A stretch of 27,381 nt of DNA from a virus: IMG/VR virus record IMGVR_UViG_3300027851_000110, positions 1 to 27,381 of that record; one strand, 5' to 3'. Every line of letters begins with the position of its first letter. Position 1 is the first letter of the stretch. The notes under the pieces were generated by a model, which saw only the letters and a program-made list of their open reading frames with translations, was not told the DNA's origin and did not search any database. The translations under genes and the position numbers were made by a program. Below are positions 4,245-12,784 of this stretch, in pieces.

Positions 4245-4835
4245 CTAGACTATCTCGCCCATAACGAAGGCTGAAATGTACGCGCCGTTAGTATTGATTG
4301 AAGGACTTGCTGCAGATGTGAGGGTAAGCCCTGCAGAAACGGTATTAGAACCAGACGCAAGGTCAATAACAGCAGAGAAGCTACGAACCGTAGCACGTGA
4401 TGAAGCGTTACCAGCTGCTGCAGAAGGAGTAAAGCTGGCAACAACTGTACCACCAAGTCGTATTTGAGGTTGAAATTCAAAGTCGGTCGTCGAAGAACAT
4501 CCAATACTGACTGTAACCAAGGCTTTACATGCTGTAGCAGTATTGAAGCTTAAAGATAGTCCGTTTGCTGCTAAGTTTTGGCTTGAGTTAGTAGGAGTAA
4601 TAATAGACCCATTTGTTGCAGATAGCATGTTAGCCTGTAGGGTAGACCAGTCAATCTTAGAGTCAGTCACTGAAGTGTTTGCTAACTTTGAACCAGCAAT
4701 AGCAGCACCAGATGCGATATTAGAATTATCTAAGTTACCGTTAATCTCACTTACGATAGTGGTGATAGGGGTATTATAATCTGCCGCGTCGATCGTTTCA
4801 CCGTCGCTAGGCAGAGATACAGATATATTAGCCAT
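4245..4835 (-). CDS. Fibre-like virion protein (beta-sandwich C-terminus)
   Basis: The 196-residue protein is rich in Ser, Thr, Ala and Gly. Its N-terminal half has a short-repeat style common in phage fibres (NSNIASGAAIAGSKLANTSV). The C-terminal part is a series of hydrophobic/polar beta strands ending ISAFVMGEIV, as in small receptor-binding or head-decoration domains. AAGGAGG lies seven bases before ATG. It lies between the internal virion proteins and the lysis genes, a common place for receptor-binding proteins. The specific target cannot be told. Confidence 0.6.
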   Translation of the reverse strand: MANISVSLPSDGETIDAADYNTPITTIVSEINGNLDNSNIASGAAIAGSKLANTSVTDSKIDWSTLQANMLSATNGSIITPTNSSQNLAANGLSLSFNTATACKALVTVSIGCSSTTDFEFQPQIRLGGTVVASFTPSAAAGNASSRATVRSFSAVIDLASGSNTVSAGLTLTSAASPSINTNGAYISAFVMGEIV

Positions 4836-6896
4836 TTAAAAGCCTCCTTGTTGCATTAGTGCTTGTTCTAGTGATGTGGGTGCTGTTCCGCCTTGACCGT
4901 AGAACATGACATTCTCGCGTGCAGCGTTAAGTCGTTGCCTTAGAGCGTTAAACTTAGCCTGCGCCTCCTCTGGCGAGTCCTGTAACGTCGGAAGTGCCTG
5001 GATAATAACACGTGCATCAGCGTCCGATACTGTTCCAGCTCCAGAACCAGCCAAAGCCTTAGCAATTTGAGTAACACTTGCCTGTGAAAGACTGTTATAT
5101 ACGCTTGCGTTCTTGTCAAAGCCAGCAGAACCAGCAATATTTTGGATAAAGCCACCAACACGTCCTGAGCCGCCACCAGCGCTATTAAATAAATCCTCAA
5201 GCTGGTTAAGGGTGTTCTCTGCGTTGTCTGCGCTTGCAAGGGCGCTTTGGTTAGACTGTGAAAGTTCAGGCTGTTCTATTGCTGATGCGCCAAAGACTTG
5301 TTCTAGCGTCTGGTAATAGTTGATGTACTGGTCAGCATTAGCAGGGTCACGTTGAATATCGTAAAGAAGGTTATCACGACCGTAAGGGCTTGCATTTTGA
5401 GGCTGATTAGTGTACGATTGACCCATGTTAGCAGCCATTGGAACATTCATACTTTGTGCAGTATTAGTCGCCATTGGGTTGCTTATACCTAACGACGACT
5501 GATTAATGTTGCCTAAAGTAGGTTGACCTTCTCCCTGTAGCGCATCAAATCCAGTTGATACTAAATCTGCACCGAACTGTCGTCCAGCGACCCTCGGAAG
5601 GCTCATTGTGTTGACAGTGCCTTGACCTAATTGAGATAGTCTTGAACTTAAGCTTTCAGCTCCTTGGTTAAGTGCGCGTCGCCCAGCTTGACTGTTAATG
5701 GCTTTAGTAGCCGCAAATCCAGCAGCAGCGCCAATAGGGTTAGCAGTTGCACCGCCAGCAACACCTGCGCCAAGCAAACCTGTAAGGTTAGCAGGTAAGC
5801 TACCGCGACCAAGTTCATCCTGTTTAAGGGCTATATCCTGCAGCTGTCGAAGCTTACTCAACTCTTGACCGACGTTTTTAAGAGTTCCCGTTGGGTCAGA
5901 CTTCTGCAGAACTTCTCGTATTGCATCGGCACTACGTTTATTAACGTTATACCTAGCAGGGTTAGCGGCTTGCTGCGTGTAGTTAACTAAACTATCGAAC
6001 TCTCGGCGGATAGCGTTAAGAGTAGTCCCGTCAACAACGGCATTTTGACCGAACTGCTGTAGCACCGTTTGTTTTTGTGATTCAAGGGCGTTAGCCAGGT
6101 TCTTATTGTCTTGCACGGCCGACTTTTTAAGAGTAGCTATTTTAGTGTCAAAAGCCCTTGCAACGTCATCGCGCGATACTTGACCGATATTTTGGGTTAG
6201 TTGTGTAAACTGTTCTTGTAGTGGGTTAATGCCTTTAACGCTAATATCATCCGCTGTAGCGAACCCATAGCGGTTAATTGTTTTTCCTGCGTCCTCACCA
6301 AACTTCTTTTTAAAGTTAGACGTTTGGCTTGGGCTAAGCCTAAACTGTTTAACTGCAAGATCGTCGGTAACTCCTGCGAGCCTTTGTCCACTTTGGCCAA
6401 TAGTTCGTGATAATAGCCCAGGTCGAGTCAAAGCTGTTTCAGCAGCAGTTCGTGCGGCTTGTCCACCTGCGCCTGTAACTAGGGCTTTACCAGCTCCGCC
6501 GATCGCCCGTGCAGCTCGAATAGGAGGCGCAGCAAATGCACCGCCTAGTAAAGCTTCTTGACCTACGTTTTTAAGTACATCCTTCTCGCCAGTAATAACG
6601 TTCTCTGCAAGCTCACCTGCACCAGAACCAGCACTACCGCCAAGGATAGCACCAAGGAGTCCACCAATAGCCGTTCCCACAACAGGGACGACAGAACCAA
6701 TAGCAGCTCCACCAGCAGCACCAGCAAGAGAACCAGCAATACCACCACCCGTAGATAGTTGGTCAGTCCAGAACCCTTTTTTAGGTTGACTAGACGGCCT
6801 AGTTGATTTAAGTGACTGGCTTACCTGTGCAAGTGGGTTATTGACGTTGTCTCCTGGTCGTCCACCAAGCGATATAGGCCCTCTATCCTGCCACAT
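4836..6896 (-). CDS. Large internal virion / DNA ejection-type protein
   Basis: The 686-residue protein has a disordered start, then a striking Gly/Ala-rich hydrophobic segment (about 49-93: GGGIAGSLAGAAGGAAIGS, then VVPVVGTAIGGLLGAILGG) that could insert in a membrane. A long helical, Gln-rich body follows, then a second Ala/Gly-rich stretch (about 368-400) and a Gln/Asn/Ser-rich tail. Podovirus internal core and ejection proteins have this composition and extend into the envelope to carry DNA inside. It starts by TAATG overlap after the 250-residue gene, which is probably a second internal protein. There is no lytic transglycosylase motif that I can see. The role is inferred from composition and position. 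Confidence 0.6.
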   Translation of the reverse strand: MWQDRGPISLGGRPGDNVNNPLAQVSQSLKSTRPSSQPKKGFWTDQLSTGGGIAGSLAGAAGGAAIGSVVPVVGTAIGGLLGAILGGSAGSGAGELAENVITGEKDVLKNVGQEALLGGAFAAPPIRAARAIGGAGKALVTGAGGQAARTAAETALTRPGLLSRTIGQSGQRLAGVTDDLAVKQFRLSPSQTSNFKKKFGEDAGKTINRYGFATADDISVKGINPLQEQFTQLTQNIGQVSRDDVARAFDTKIATLKKSAVQDNKNLANALESQKQTVLQQFGQNAVVDGTTLNAIRREFDSLVNYTQQAANPARYNVNKRSADAIREVLQKSDPTGTLKNVGQELSKLRQLQDIALKQDELGRGSLPANLTGLLGAGVAGGATANPIGAAAGFAATKAINSQAGRRALNQGAESLSSRLSQLGQGTVNTMSLPRVAGRQFGADLVSTGFDALQGEGQPTLGNINQSSLGISNPMATNTAQSMNVPMAANMGQSYTNQPQNASPYGRDNLLYDIQRDPANADQYINYYQTLEQVFGASAIEQPELSQSNQSALASADNAENTLNQLEDLFNSAGGGSGRVGGFIQNIAGSAGFDKNASVYNSLSQASVTQIAKALAGSGAGTVSDADARVIIQALPTLQDSPEEAQAKFNALRQRLNAARENVMFYGQGGTAPTSLEQALMQQGGF

Positions 6897-7648
6897 TATG
6901 CTATTCTCCCAAAGTCAGTTGTCCTCGGTGCTTGATAGCCGCTAAAGACGTAAGGATATCGTTGAGTAAAGTATTGAATAGCTGTTTCAAATTGTCGAGG
7001 TTCTTGAATGGTTCGTAGCTTATTGTAAATGTCTGCGGCGACCTTGTTACCACCCGAACCAATAGTGTAGAGAACATCTCGGATGTCCTGACCTGTTTCG
7101 CTTGCGTACTGACCAGCGGTAATTGGTTGTCCAGACGCGCTAAAGAACTTATAATTTCCGCCCGTACCCTCAACACGAGGTGCGGCTGTTTGACCACCGC
7201 CAAGAATGCTCTGCAAAGAGCCTAGTGTTGGTGATGCAGAAGCGGCTGCGCTTGCTGCGTTTGCCCGTGCAGTTTCAGCCCTGTCTTGTTCAGTCTGGTA
7301 AATGCTCTGCGCTAGCGTATCTCTACGTTCGTTGATGCCTAGGATTGCGTCTTGGAGTCCCATAGCTTTCTGTTGGCCTTGTTGTCGTAAGCCTGCAAGT
7401 GCAGGGGCGTAAGTTGTAGCAGCGTATTTTGCTTGCTCACCAAGAGGTATTCCAGAAAATCCTAGCCCTCTGCGTCTAGCACCAGATACTATGTCGTCGT
7501 AAGCAACGTCTTTTTGGGCATTTAAAGCTTGCTCTTGAGACGCAATCTCTTGAGGTATAAGCTGTTGTTGGCTTTGCAGAGACTTGACCTGAGGGTCAAA
7601 AGTTGAGCTTAGTTCCGAAACAATCTGTTGTAGTGTTCGAGCTGCCAT
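6896..7648 (-). CDS. Internal virion protein, helical
   Basis: The 250-residue protein is helical and Gln/Ala-rich in its first 140 residues (long coiled-coil-like run with QSQQQLIPQEIASQEQ), then a Gly/Ser linker, then a compact end with YIF/aromatic residues (IQYFTQRYPYVFSGYQ). It is cotranscribed with the larger membrane-interacting protein next door. AGGAA lies before the ATG, within a promoter leader that carries the shared ACATGGGCTA element. An internal or tail-ejection protein is the best guess; no enzymatic motif is visible. Confidence 0.55.
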   Translation of the reverse strand: MAARTLQQIVSELSSTFDPQVKSLQSQQQLIPQEIASQEQALNAQKDVAYDDIVSGARRRGLGFSGIPLGEQAKYAATTYAPALAGLRQQGQQKAMGLQDAILGINERRDTLAQSIYQTEQDRAETARANAASAAASASPTLGSLQSILGGGQTAAPRVEGTGGNYKFFSASGQPITAGQYASETGQDIRDVLYTIGSGGNKVAADIYNKLRTIQEPRQFETAIQYFTQRYPYVFSGYQAPRTTDFGRIA

Positions 7649-7659
7649 ATATTCCTACA

Positions 7660-7685
7660 TAGCCCATGTTACTGTAATTATATCA
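7660..7685 (-). promoter_or_regulatory. Promoter with shared ACATGGGCTA leader, copy 1
   Basis: On the minus strand TGATATAAT (-10 at 7677-7682) is followed seven bases later by ACATGGGCTA (7660-7669). The predicted start is about 7670, so the mRNA would begin AACATGGGCTA. TTGCAC lies upstream at 15-base spacing. It drives the internal virion protein genes at 7648 and below. Confidence 0.65.
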
Positions 7686-7712
7686 CGAAAAACGTAAGTG
7701 CAATACGATTTA

Positions 7713-8138
7713 TCAAAAAGGTGCAAGAAAAGTTCTTGCGTATCCAGTAATGGTTCTCGCTGTTGACTCAGTTGTAAGTGGGTCGCTATAAGGGTTTCTA
7801 ATAGTTGCTTGCATTCTAATGCTAGCACTGTTGAGCCTGTATATCAGTACCTCTATGGAGTATAGGGCATTTGGGTCTCCTAAAACAGTACCATTTGTTG
7901 CATAGGAGAATGTTCCGTTTGGGATTGAGTAAACTGTATCGTTTGTCGATATTTTAATGGAATATATCGTGACCGATCCAAGGTTGCCTATAGCTAAGTC
8001 GCTAATGTAAGTAACGGCTGCGGAGGCTGCTAAAACAACAGAACCAGGAATACTAAGAGCAATGCTTTGTACACTTGCATCGTTTTTTAACGAAGCAAAG
8101 TCGCTAGTTATTTGCATTTTTTTAACTGCTTGACCCAT
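7713..8138 (-). CDS. Beta-rich tail/fibre-associated protein
   Basis: The 141-residue protein is almost all predicted beta strand with polar turns (VTIYSIKIS, TVYSIPNGTFSYA, YSIEVLIYRL). It has no charged helix except a short start. It overlaps the preceding gene at TAATG, so it is translated with it. The spacing within the tail cassette, between nozzle-associated genes and internal proteins, suggests a small decoration or tail-appendage protein. No family is recognised. Confidence 0.52.
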   Translation of the reverse strand: MGQAVKKMQITSDFASLKNDASVQSIALSIPGSVVLAASAAVTYISDLAIGNLGSVTIYSIKISTNDTVYSIPNGTFSYATNGTVLGDPNALYSIEVLIYRLNSASIRMQATIRNPYSDPLTTESTARTITGYARTFLAPF

Positions 8139-8839
8139 TACGTAGTACCGTCCTCTAAGTATATTCTATACTCTATTGCGTCGTAGTTATCGGCGTTGTT
8201 TCTTGTTATTTGTGTTGTCGACACTGATATCCCTGCTTCAGCAAAAGAAAATGGCGGTATGTATTGAGTTAAAACGTTAGGGCTATAAGAACCAGATAAA
8301 CTAATATAGCCCCATCTTAAAACTGTTGGTATGTAACCAAGGTTATGGTCAAACGACTGGTTAAGTCCATCCAAGTTTCCGACAAAAGCCAGCTTCATAT
8401 AGTTAAAATCAGTTGACAGTATAAGATTATCCGATTGATTACTGGTGTTTTCAACAACTGCGTCAATACTAGCAGTACTTGGTATATAGCATATGACTCG
8501 GTAGTAAACAGTTTGCGTCGAGCCAGAGTTATTATACCTAGTAATCGTTACGTTTGTTGAATCTGCTTTAATATCGTAGTACTGACCACTTGGAAAAGTA
8601 ACAAAACTTCCAACGCTTTGAGCGTAGGTTGCATCAAAATTATTATTAACCGTTGAAAAGCTAGAATCGTTACTCCAAAAAAGCAACGGCAATGGAGCAA
8701 AAGGTAGACCATGCGGAATAGTTATTGGTGTAAGGTCGTTGGTCGTTCCGTCTGGCACAGATTGGCTTCCTTCACGTAAGAATACTATTTGGTCGTTTGG
8801 GTAGTCAGAGTTAAGCAAAAACTTCTTGGGGTCGGTCAT
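8138..8839 (-). CDS. Tail/fibre protein with two tandem related domains
   Basis: The 233-residue protein appears to contain one fold twice. Residues about 5-120 (FLLNSDYPNDQIVFL ... IPHGLPFAPLPLLFW ... TRYNNS) and about 137-230 (LILSTDFNYMKLAFVG ... FDHNLGYIPTVLRWGY ... ITRNNAD) share a repeated order: a start with S-D-Y or T-D-F, a mid His/Asn-Gly/Pro turn followed by aromatic strand, and a late TITR/QITR strand ending in YR. This repeat order is typical of phage receptor-binding or tail-spike modules. It overlaps both neighbours by one codon or less. Function is inferred. Confidence 0.58.
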   Translation of the reverse strand: MTDPKKFLLNSDYPNDQIVFLREGSQSVPDGTTNDLTPITIPHGLPFAPLPLLFWSNDSSFSTVNNNFDATYAQSVGSFVTFPSGQYYDIKADSTNVTITRYNNSGSTQTVYYRVICYIPSTASIDAVVENTSNQSDNLILSTDFNYMKLAFVGNLDGLNQSFDHNLGYIPTVLRWGYISLSGSYSPNVLTQYIPPFSFAEAGISVSTTQITRNNADNYDAIEYRIYLEDGTT

Positions 8840-9126
8840 TATGCACTCAATTCGTCAATTACGTCTACCCCGTCTATAGATATCCATGAACCAGGGCGAC
8901 CGTCTACGGGGTGTTGCCCGAACAGCGCTCGTCTTAACCCAGTATCGTCACTAATAAGAAGCCCATAGCGCCCTTCCATGTATTTCCCCGTGATTACGGC
9001 GTTTACGTTATTAGCTGACTTAAATACTTTTACTTGCTGTTCTTTGTTAAGGGTGCGAATCATGTCGTTCACTTGACCATAGTTTTGGTTTGTAGAGTTG
9101 CTTGTATTCAGAGGACGAAGGCTCAT
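8839..9126 (-). CDS. Small tail protein (95 aa), unknown
   Basis: The protein has an N-terminal helix (NQNYGQVNDMIRTLNKEQQ) and a compact C-terminal beta part with an unusual run, GKYMEGRYGLLISDDTGLRRALFGQHPVDGRPG. It overlaps the nozzle gene by ATGA and the next gene by one base. Small proteins of this kind, with a coiled start and a beta end, often trimerise as adaptors that join fibres to the tail. That role is an inference from composition and neighbours. Confidence 0.5.
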   Translation of the reverse strand: MSLRPLNTSNSTNQNYGQVNDMIRTLNKEQQVKVFKSANNVNAVITGKYMEGRYGLLISDDTGLRRALFGQHPVDGRPGSWISIDGVDVIDELSA

Positions 9127-11108
9127 CGTAGTCTCCTGGTTTGCTGAACTAAAGTATGTCCAAGGAATAGATTTGGTTGCCTTGTGGCGTTATGCGTGTA
9201 TCTAATGGCAGTACGGCGGTATTCGCCAGGAATATAGAGATATGACTGCGTTTCGGCTGATGCACCATACGTTGCGCCGCCGCCATAAATCACGCCTGAG
9301 CCGTATGTTAGTCCTGAGCCCTGTACATTGGGGTTATCGTAAGTCGTCCAGTTATCTCTTAAATCGTAAGCATACTGACAGGTAATTGTATAGTTACCAC
9401 TTTGTCCACCAAAGCGCGGTTGCCAATCTCTTGTTTCCTTGAGAACTGCAGGTGATAACCCAATAATATAATGTGTCTTAAGCTCAAAGTCTATGTCGCC
9501 GCCCAAGTTCGTATAGTCGTTTGACGGGTTCTCCTGCCAGTAGACTTGACCTATCTTAGAACTTGCAACAAGTAAAGCGTCGTCGTCTCTGTAGGCACTA
9601 AACGCTCTTTGTACAAAACTATTTGTGTCGTAGCTTTCGGTTGTTCCTCCGTCATCTCCGTAGTTAAGAGAGAACACGTAACAGGCGCTATTAGACGACT
9701 CCCCTGCGGGCGTGGACCACACATACAGTCGCCCGTTATTGACTACCAAACAGGCATCGTCTTTGTTCGGCATATCCACAATCTCTTGGTAAATGTCAGC
9801 ACTCATTATTTGCGCTTCTGAACCGTTTGAACGATATACCCCGTCACTAGACAAAAAGTATATGAAGTTGTTATCAGCAGTTACCGTCTCTTGCGAGTAT
9901 GTGCCTTTTTGGTCTGGCGCTTCGTCCAGTGAAAAGGTGGCGTTATCATCACCAGCTAAAATGAACTTATTTTTAAGTGTTTGTATAATCAAGTATCCGT
10001 TTAGAGACTTTAAGGCTACAACGGGATCGCCCGTTTTTGGAGATGGTGCGTAGATAAAGTCAGTTGAGGTAAAAGTCTCGTAGTCTGCAAAATTTGAGTA
10101 AGCAACCTTGTTTGGGTCAGACGACTCTACTAGGAACAGAAGCCCCTTGTGTATACAAAGAGTTGTGTAGTTTGTTGAGTTGACTTGCGATTCAGTTGTG
10201 AAGTCCCACTTACGAAGCCCATCGTATCCGTTAACGTAGTAAACTATGTCGTTTACTGTTACGAACCTGTAGTGTGTGGCAGAGGAGCTTAGCCCAGATT
10301 TAATGGTAGTAAGTGCGCCTGTTACATCGTCAACAGAGTAAAGTACTGTTCCTTGTACAAATAGGGTCTTTTTTGTGCCGTCGCTCTTGTATGCGCGGTG
10401 CAAGCCCTTAATACCACCGCTTGTTGCGTAGTGTTGCCTAAAGTTCATAGCATAAGACGTAGACGACCAAGTTACACCAGAGTCAGTAGAGGCAAGCGCC
10501 GTTGTTTCAGCGGTAGTGCTAGACCAACTATACGTGTTGCTTCCAATAGCTTGCACGTACACAACTATCCAGTAGTTACTGGTGGCGGTTAGTTCGGGTG
10601 CTTCTGCAAACCTTGCTGTTAGGTATTGATAGCTGCTTGTTATGTCTGAGGCTTTGATTGATGACCTAGCTAGTCTTACGCCTGGGGCGCTTGATACGTT
10701 GCTCCATACCTCGACAATGACCGTTCCAGTTGCCCCTGTGGTGTTTTTTAGGTTCACTTCTATCTTTTCAAGTCGCTGTGTAACTGCAGAGGTAAAAACT
10801 TGAGCAAATCTTATAGTAGTGCTAAAGTCTTTATCTGCCGCGCCCGTTGTTGACGTTATTGCGTCGTCCTGAGTTGACCCTGCCGCTGCTGAGTGAAAAT
10901 CTATTCCCTTTCGGGTTTCGTATTCACCAAGAGTAAGTATTCTTGCGTTCTTAGCAAGCCGCCACTGGTTAACACCCCCACTTTTTAGGTTAAACTTGTC
11001 GTTTGATAAAAAAGAGTTATACCCAAGGCTATAGTCGTTCAGCTCATACGTCTGAGTAGGGCTTGTAATCCTTGGAACACTAACTGATGCGCGTTTAGCC
11101 CAGGGCAT
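9123..11108 (-). CDS. Tail nozzle / stabilization protein, propeller-like
   Basis: The 661-residue protein resembles P22 gp10/T7 gp12-type nozzle proteins that form the distal short tail. The N-terminus (about 1-75) sets up a conserved start (YELNDYSLGYNSFLSNDKF). Residues about 90-230 form an extra beta-sandwich (FAQVFTSAVTQRLEKIEVNL to SNYWIVVYVQA). From about 235 on, repeated blades follow, each with a phrase such as GLHRAYKSDGTKKTLFVQG or NDIVYYVNGYDGLRKW, ending near residue 550. The tail end contains Gly-rich loops (SGLTYGSGVIYGGGATYG). It lies just after the adaptor, which fits a podovirus tail. Confidence 0.68.
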   Translation of the reverse strand: MPWAKRASVSVPRITSPTQTYELNDYSLGYNSFLSNDKFNLKSGGVNQWRLAKNARILTLGEYETRKGIDFHSAAAGSTQDDAITSTTGAADKDFSTTIRFAQVFTSAVTQRLEKIEVNLKNTTGATGTVIVEVWSNVSSAPGVRLARSSIKASDITSSYQYLTARFAEAPELTATSNYWIVVYVQAIGSNTYSWSSTTAETTALASTDSGVTWSSTSYAMNFRQHYATSGGIKGLHRAYKSDGTKKTLFVQGTVLYSVDDVTGALTTIKSGLSSSATHYRFVTVNDIVYYVNGYDGLRKWDFTTESQVNSTNYTTLCIHKGLLFLVESSDPNKVAYSNFADYETFTSTDFIYAPSPKTGDPVVALKSLNGYLIIQTLKNKFILAGDDNATFSLDEAPDQKGTYSQETVTADNNFIYFLSSDGVYRSNGSEAQIMSADIYQEIVDMPNKDDACLVVNNGRLYVWSTPAGESSNSACYVFSLNYGDDGGTTESYDTNSFVQRAFSAYRDDDALLVASSKIGQVYWQENPSNDYTNLGGDIDFELKTHYIIGLSPAVLKETRDWQPRFGGQSGNYTITCQYAYDLRDNWTTYDNPNVQGSGLTYGSGVIYGGGATYGASAETQSYLYIPGEYRRTAIRYTHNATRQPNLFLGHTLVQQTRRLR

Positions 11109-11119
11109 ATGTGGCCTCC

Positions 11120-11803
11120 TTAAAACAGTCTCTTGCCAACAGCATACTTGTTAATTCTCATTCGGGTTGGCATACCAACCTGTGCTTGGCTATACTTAAC
11201 AACAAGTTTTTGGAGGATTTCATCGTACTTGTTTTGCAGTATTGCTGCTTGGTCATAATTATCTTTCACTTGAAGCACCCGATATGCAGCGCCCATGACA
11301 AGTAACTCCTCAAACTCGCTTGGTAGGTCTGGGACATCACCGTCTACTGTTAATAGAGCAGGCTTTTTGTAGTATCGGAGCGTTACGGAGTAGGTGTTAG
11401 CTGGAGACGGAAATACGTTAATAGTTTCAGCAAAGTAATACCACTTGCTAGGAATGTTAGGTGGCCATGTTGTTGTGTTACTTACATTTGGGTAAAGAGC
11501 GTCAATCTGGCTCACATCCATATACTGGATAACCTGCTGTGTACCCGCGTTGTTAAGCACTAAGTCAAGTGCCTGTACGTAGTTAGATGGTAGACCGCTG
11601 CCGTTTGTGATGTCAGCTACGCCAGTTGCTAGAGTGTAGTTTTGAGAGGCTTGAGTAAAAGGTAAACGATATTCGTTAAAGACATCGTTTTGTGCATCGT
11701 TCAAGTAACTAATAATTTCAGTGCTTGAATAGCCTGTGTCCCTTACTCTTTGCTGTACTCGGGTTACTAAATCGCCTGTAGTGTAAGCCACAAGATGCTC
11801 CAT
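11120..11803 (-). CDS. Head-tail adaptor / connector (P22 gp4 or T7 gp11-like role)
   Basis: The 227-residue protein begins with a helical segment (DLVTRVQQRVRDTGYSSTEI, ISYLNDAQNDVFNEYRLPF) typical of podovirus adaptors. A beta region follows (YYFAETINVFPSPANTYSVT, LRYYKKPALLTVDGDVPDLP), then a helix-rich end (EFEELLVMGAAYRVLQVKDN). In the family this protein joins portal to nozzle. It is followed in the same operon by the nozzle. The start lies about 11 bases from the predicted transcription start and has no ribosome site, so translation may be nearly leaderless. Confidence 0.66.
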   Translation of the reverse strand: MEHLVAYTTGDLVTRVQQRVRDTGYSSTEIISYLNDAQNDVFNEYRLPFTQASQNYTLATGVADITNGSGLPSNYVQALDLVLNNAGTQQVIQYMDVSQIDALYPNVSNTTTWPPNIPSKWYYFAETINVFPSPANTYSVTLRYYKKPALLTVDGDVPDLPSEFEELLVMGAAYRVLQVKDNYDQAAILQNKYDEILQKLVVKYSQAQVGMPTRMRINKYAVGKRLF

Positions 11804-11829
11804 AGCCCATGTATGATTGTATTATAGCA
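11803..11829 (-). promoter_or_regulatory. Promoter with shared ACATGGGCTA leader, copy 2
   Basis: On the minus strand TGCTATAAT (-10 at 11821-11826) is followed eight bases later by ACATGGGCTA (11803-11812), whose last base is the A of the start codon. The predicted mRNA start is about 11812-11814. No -35 box is clear. It drives the adaptor and nozzle genes. Confidence 0.65.
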
Positions 11830-11834
11830 TAAAC

Positions 11835-12256
11835 TTAGTCACCGAGAACAAGTAGATTACACTTTACCCCATTTGATGCCGACTGAAACTGTAAAAGTCC
11901 TAAGAGAACGGCCGTTGACTGTGTGATTGTCGCCGTAATACTCTTTTTGTCTCCTGATACGGTTGGGGCAGATACTTGGTAAGCCGCAGCATTACCGTAC
12001 GGTGTAATGGTTATTGTATCAGCGTAAATATTTGTGTAAACAGCGTTACCCGAAGATAGACCGTTATCTGTGATGTAAAACGTTACTGTACCACTAGAAG
12101 TATTCGCAGTGTAGCATTATATACTGCTAAATCTGCGTGGTATGCAGCACTTTCAGATGGAATTTGGTCGATTGTGTCCGTCATAGGTATACCGTTGTTG
12201 ACTTGATACCACTTTACTGACTGACTTTCACTTGGTCCTGAAACTTCTAAAGTTAT
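11835..12256 (-). pseudogene. Broken or mis-assembled tail protein gene (ATA start, one-base frameshift)
   Basis: A coherent 140-residue beta-rich protein can be read only by joining two frames. Frame one gives TLEVSGPSESQSVKWYQVNN through AAYHADLAVYNAT, up to about 12112. After skipping a missing base (12105-12112) the next frame continues ANTSSGTVTFYITDNG to the end, LLQFQSASNGVKCNLLVLGD then TAA at 11835. Without the shift the first frame stops soon after. GGAGG stands four bases before ATA at 12256 where ATG would be expected, so the start is also altered. No slippery heptamer is visible at the junction. Either the gene is decaying, or two sequencing errors fall in it. Confidence 0.6.
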
Positions 12257-12265
12257 ACTTCCTCC

Positions 12266-12784
12266 TTACAGTGGTACTACCGTTATACGTCGCTCGAAAA
12301 ACTGAGCCGTTCCTGATACAGTTTTAAACTTCATAGTAAATGTGTTGCTGCCCGCAGTAAGACCCGTGAATAAGTGTGTCGTACTCTGAGTGCCTATGAA
12401 GGTTGCTCCATCGTTACGTATTGAGTACGTGTCGTCAGCCGCAACTGTGCTCGCTCCTGATACAGCAACGCTTGCCCTTTTTGCTGCAGCGACATTGTAT
12501 GTACCACAAGACCAGGTCACAAGGGCAAGTCCGTTTGCCCCAATAGTTGCTGTCGCTGACGTGACAGTAGCAAGGTCTGTATACGACGTGCTGGTAGTAC
12601 CTTGGTCTGTAGCTGTGTAAGCAGTAACTGGCGAAAGAGCGAGTTTAGAGGCTGTAATAATACCGTTATTTACATTTGTAACCGTAGGAGATGCAGCTGT
12701 GCCTCCTAAATGACCTGTAAGCTGAACCTTACCTTTAGTGGTCGAAGTAGCGTCTGGTGTCGGTTGGTTTTGCGATAACGCCAT
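12266..12784 (-). CDS. Fibre-like virion protein (172 aa)
   Basis: The protein begins with phage fibre phrases (TTKGKVQLTGHLGGTAASPT, then VTNVNNGIITASKLALS) and ends with a beta domain (IGTQSTTHLFTGLTAGSNTF, TMKFKTVSGTAQFFERRITV). Similar N-terminal phrases, with repeated Gly, Thr and Ser, join head or tail fibres to the particle. It shares the style of the product at 4245-4835 (IASGAAIAGSKL), so the phage carries at least two related small fibres. It overlaps the 700-residue structural gene by one base. Confidence 0.6.
   Translation of the reverse strand: MALSQNQPTPDATSTTKGKVQLTGHLGGTAASPTVTNVNNGIITASKLALSPVTAYTATDQGTTSTSYTDLATVTSATATIGANGLALVTWSCGTYNVAAAKRASVAVSGASTVAADDTYSIRNDGATFIGTQSTTHLFTGLTAGSNTFTMKFKTVSGTAQFFERRITVVPL

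Noticed and set aside
12100-12115. Programmed ribosomal frameshift in the broken tail gene
   Set aside because: No slippery heptamer or following pseudoknot is visible at the junction, and the start codon is also defective. Decay or sequence error is simpler.
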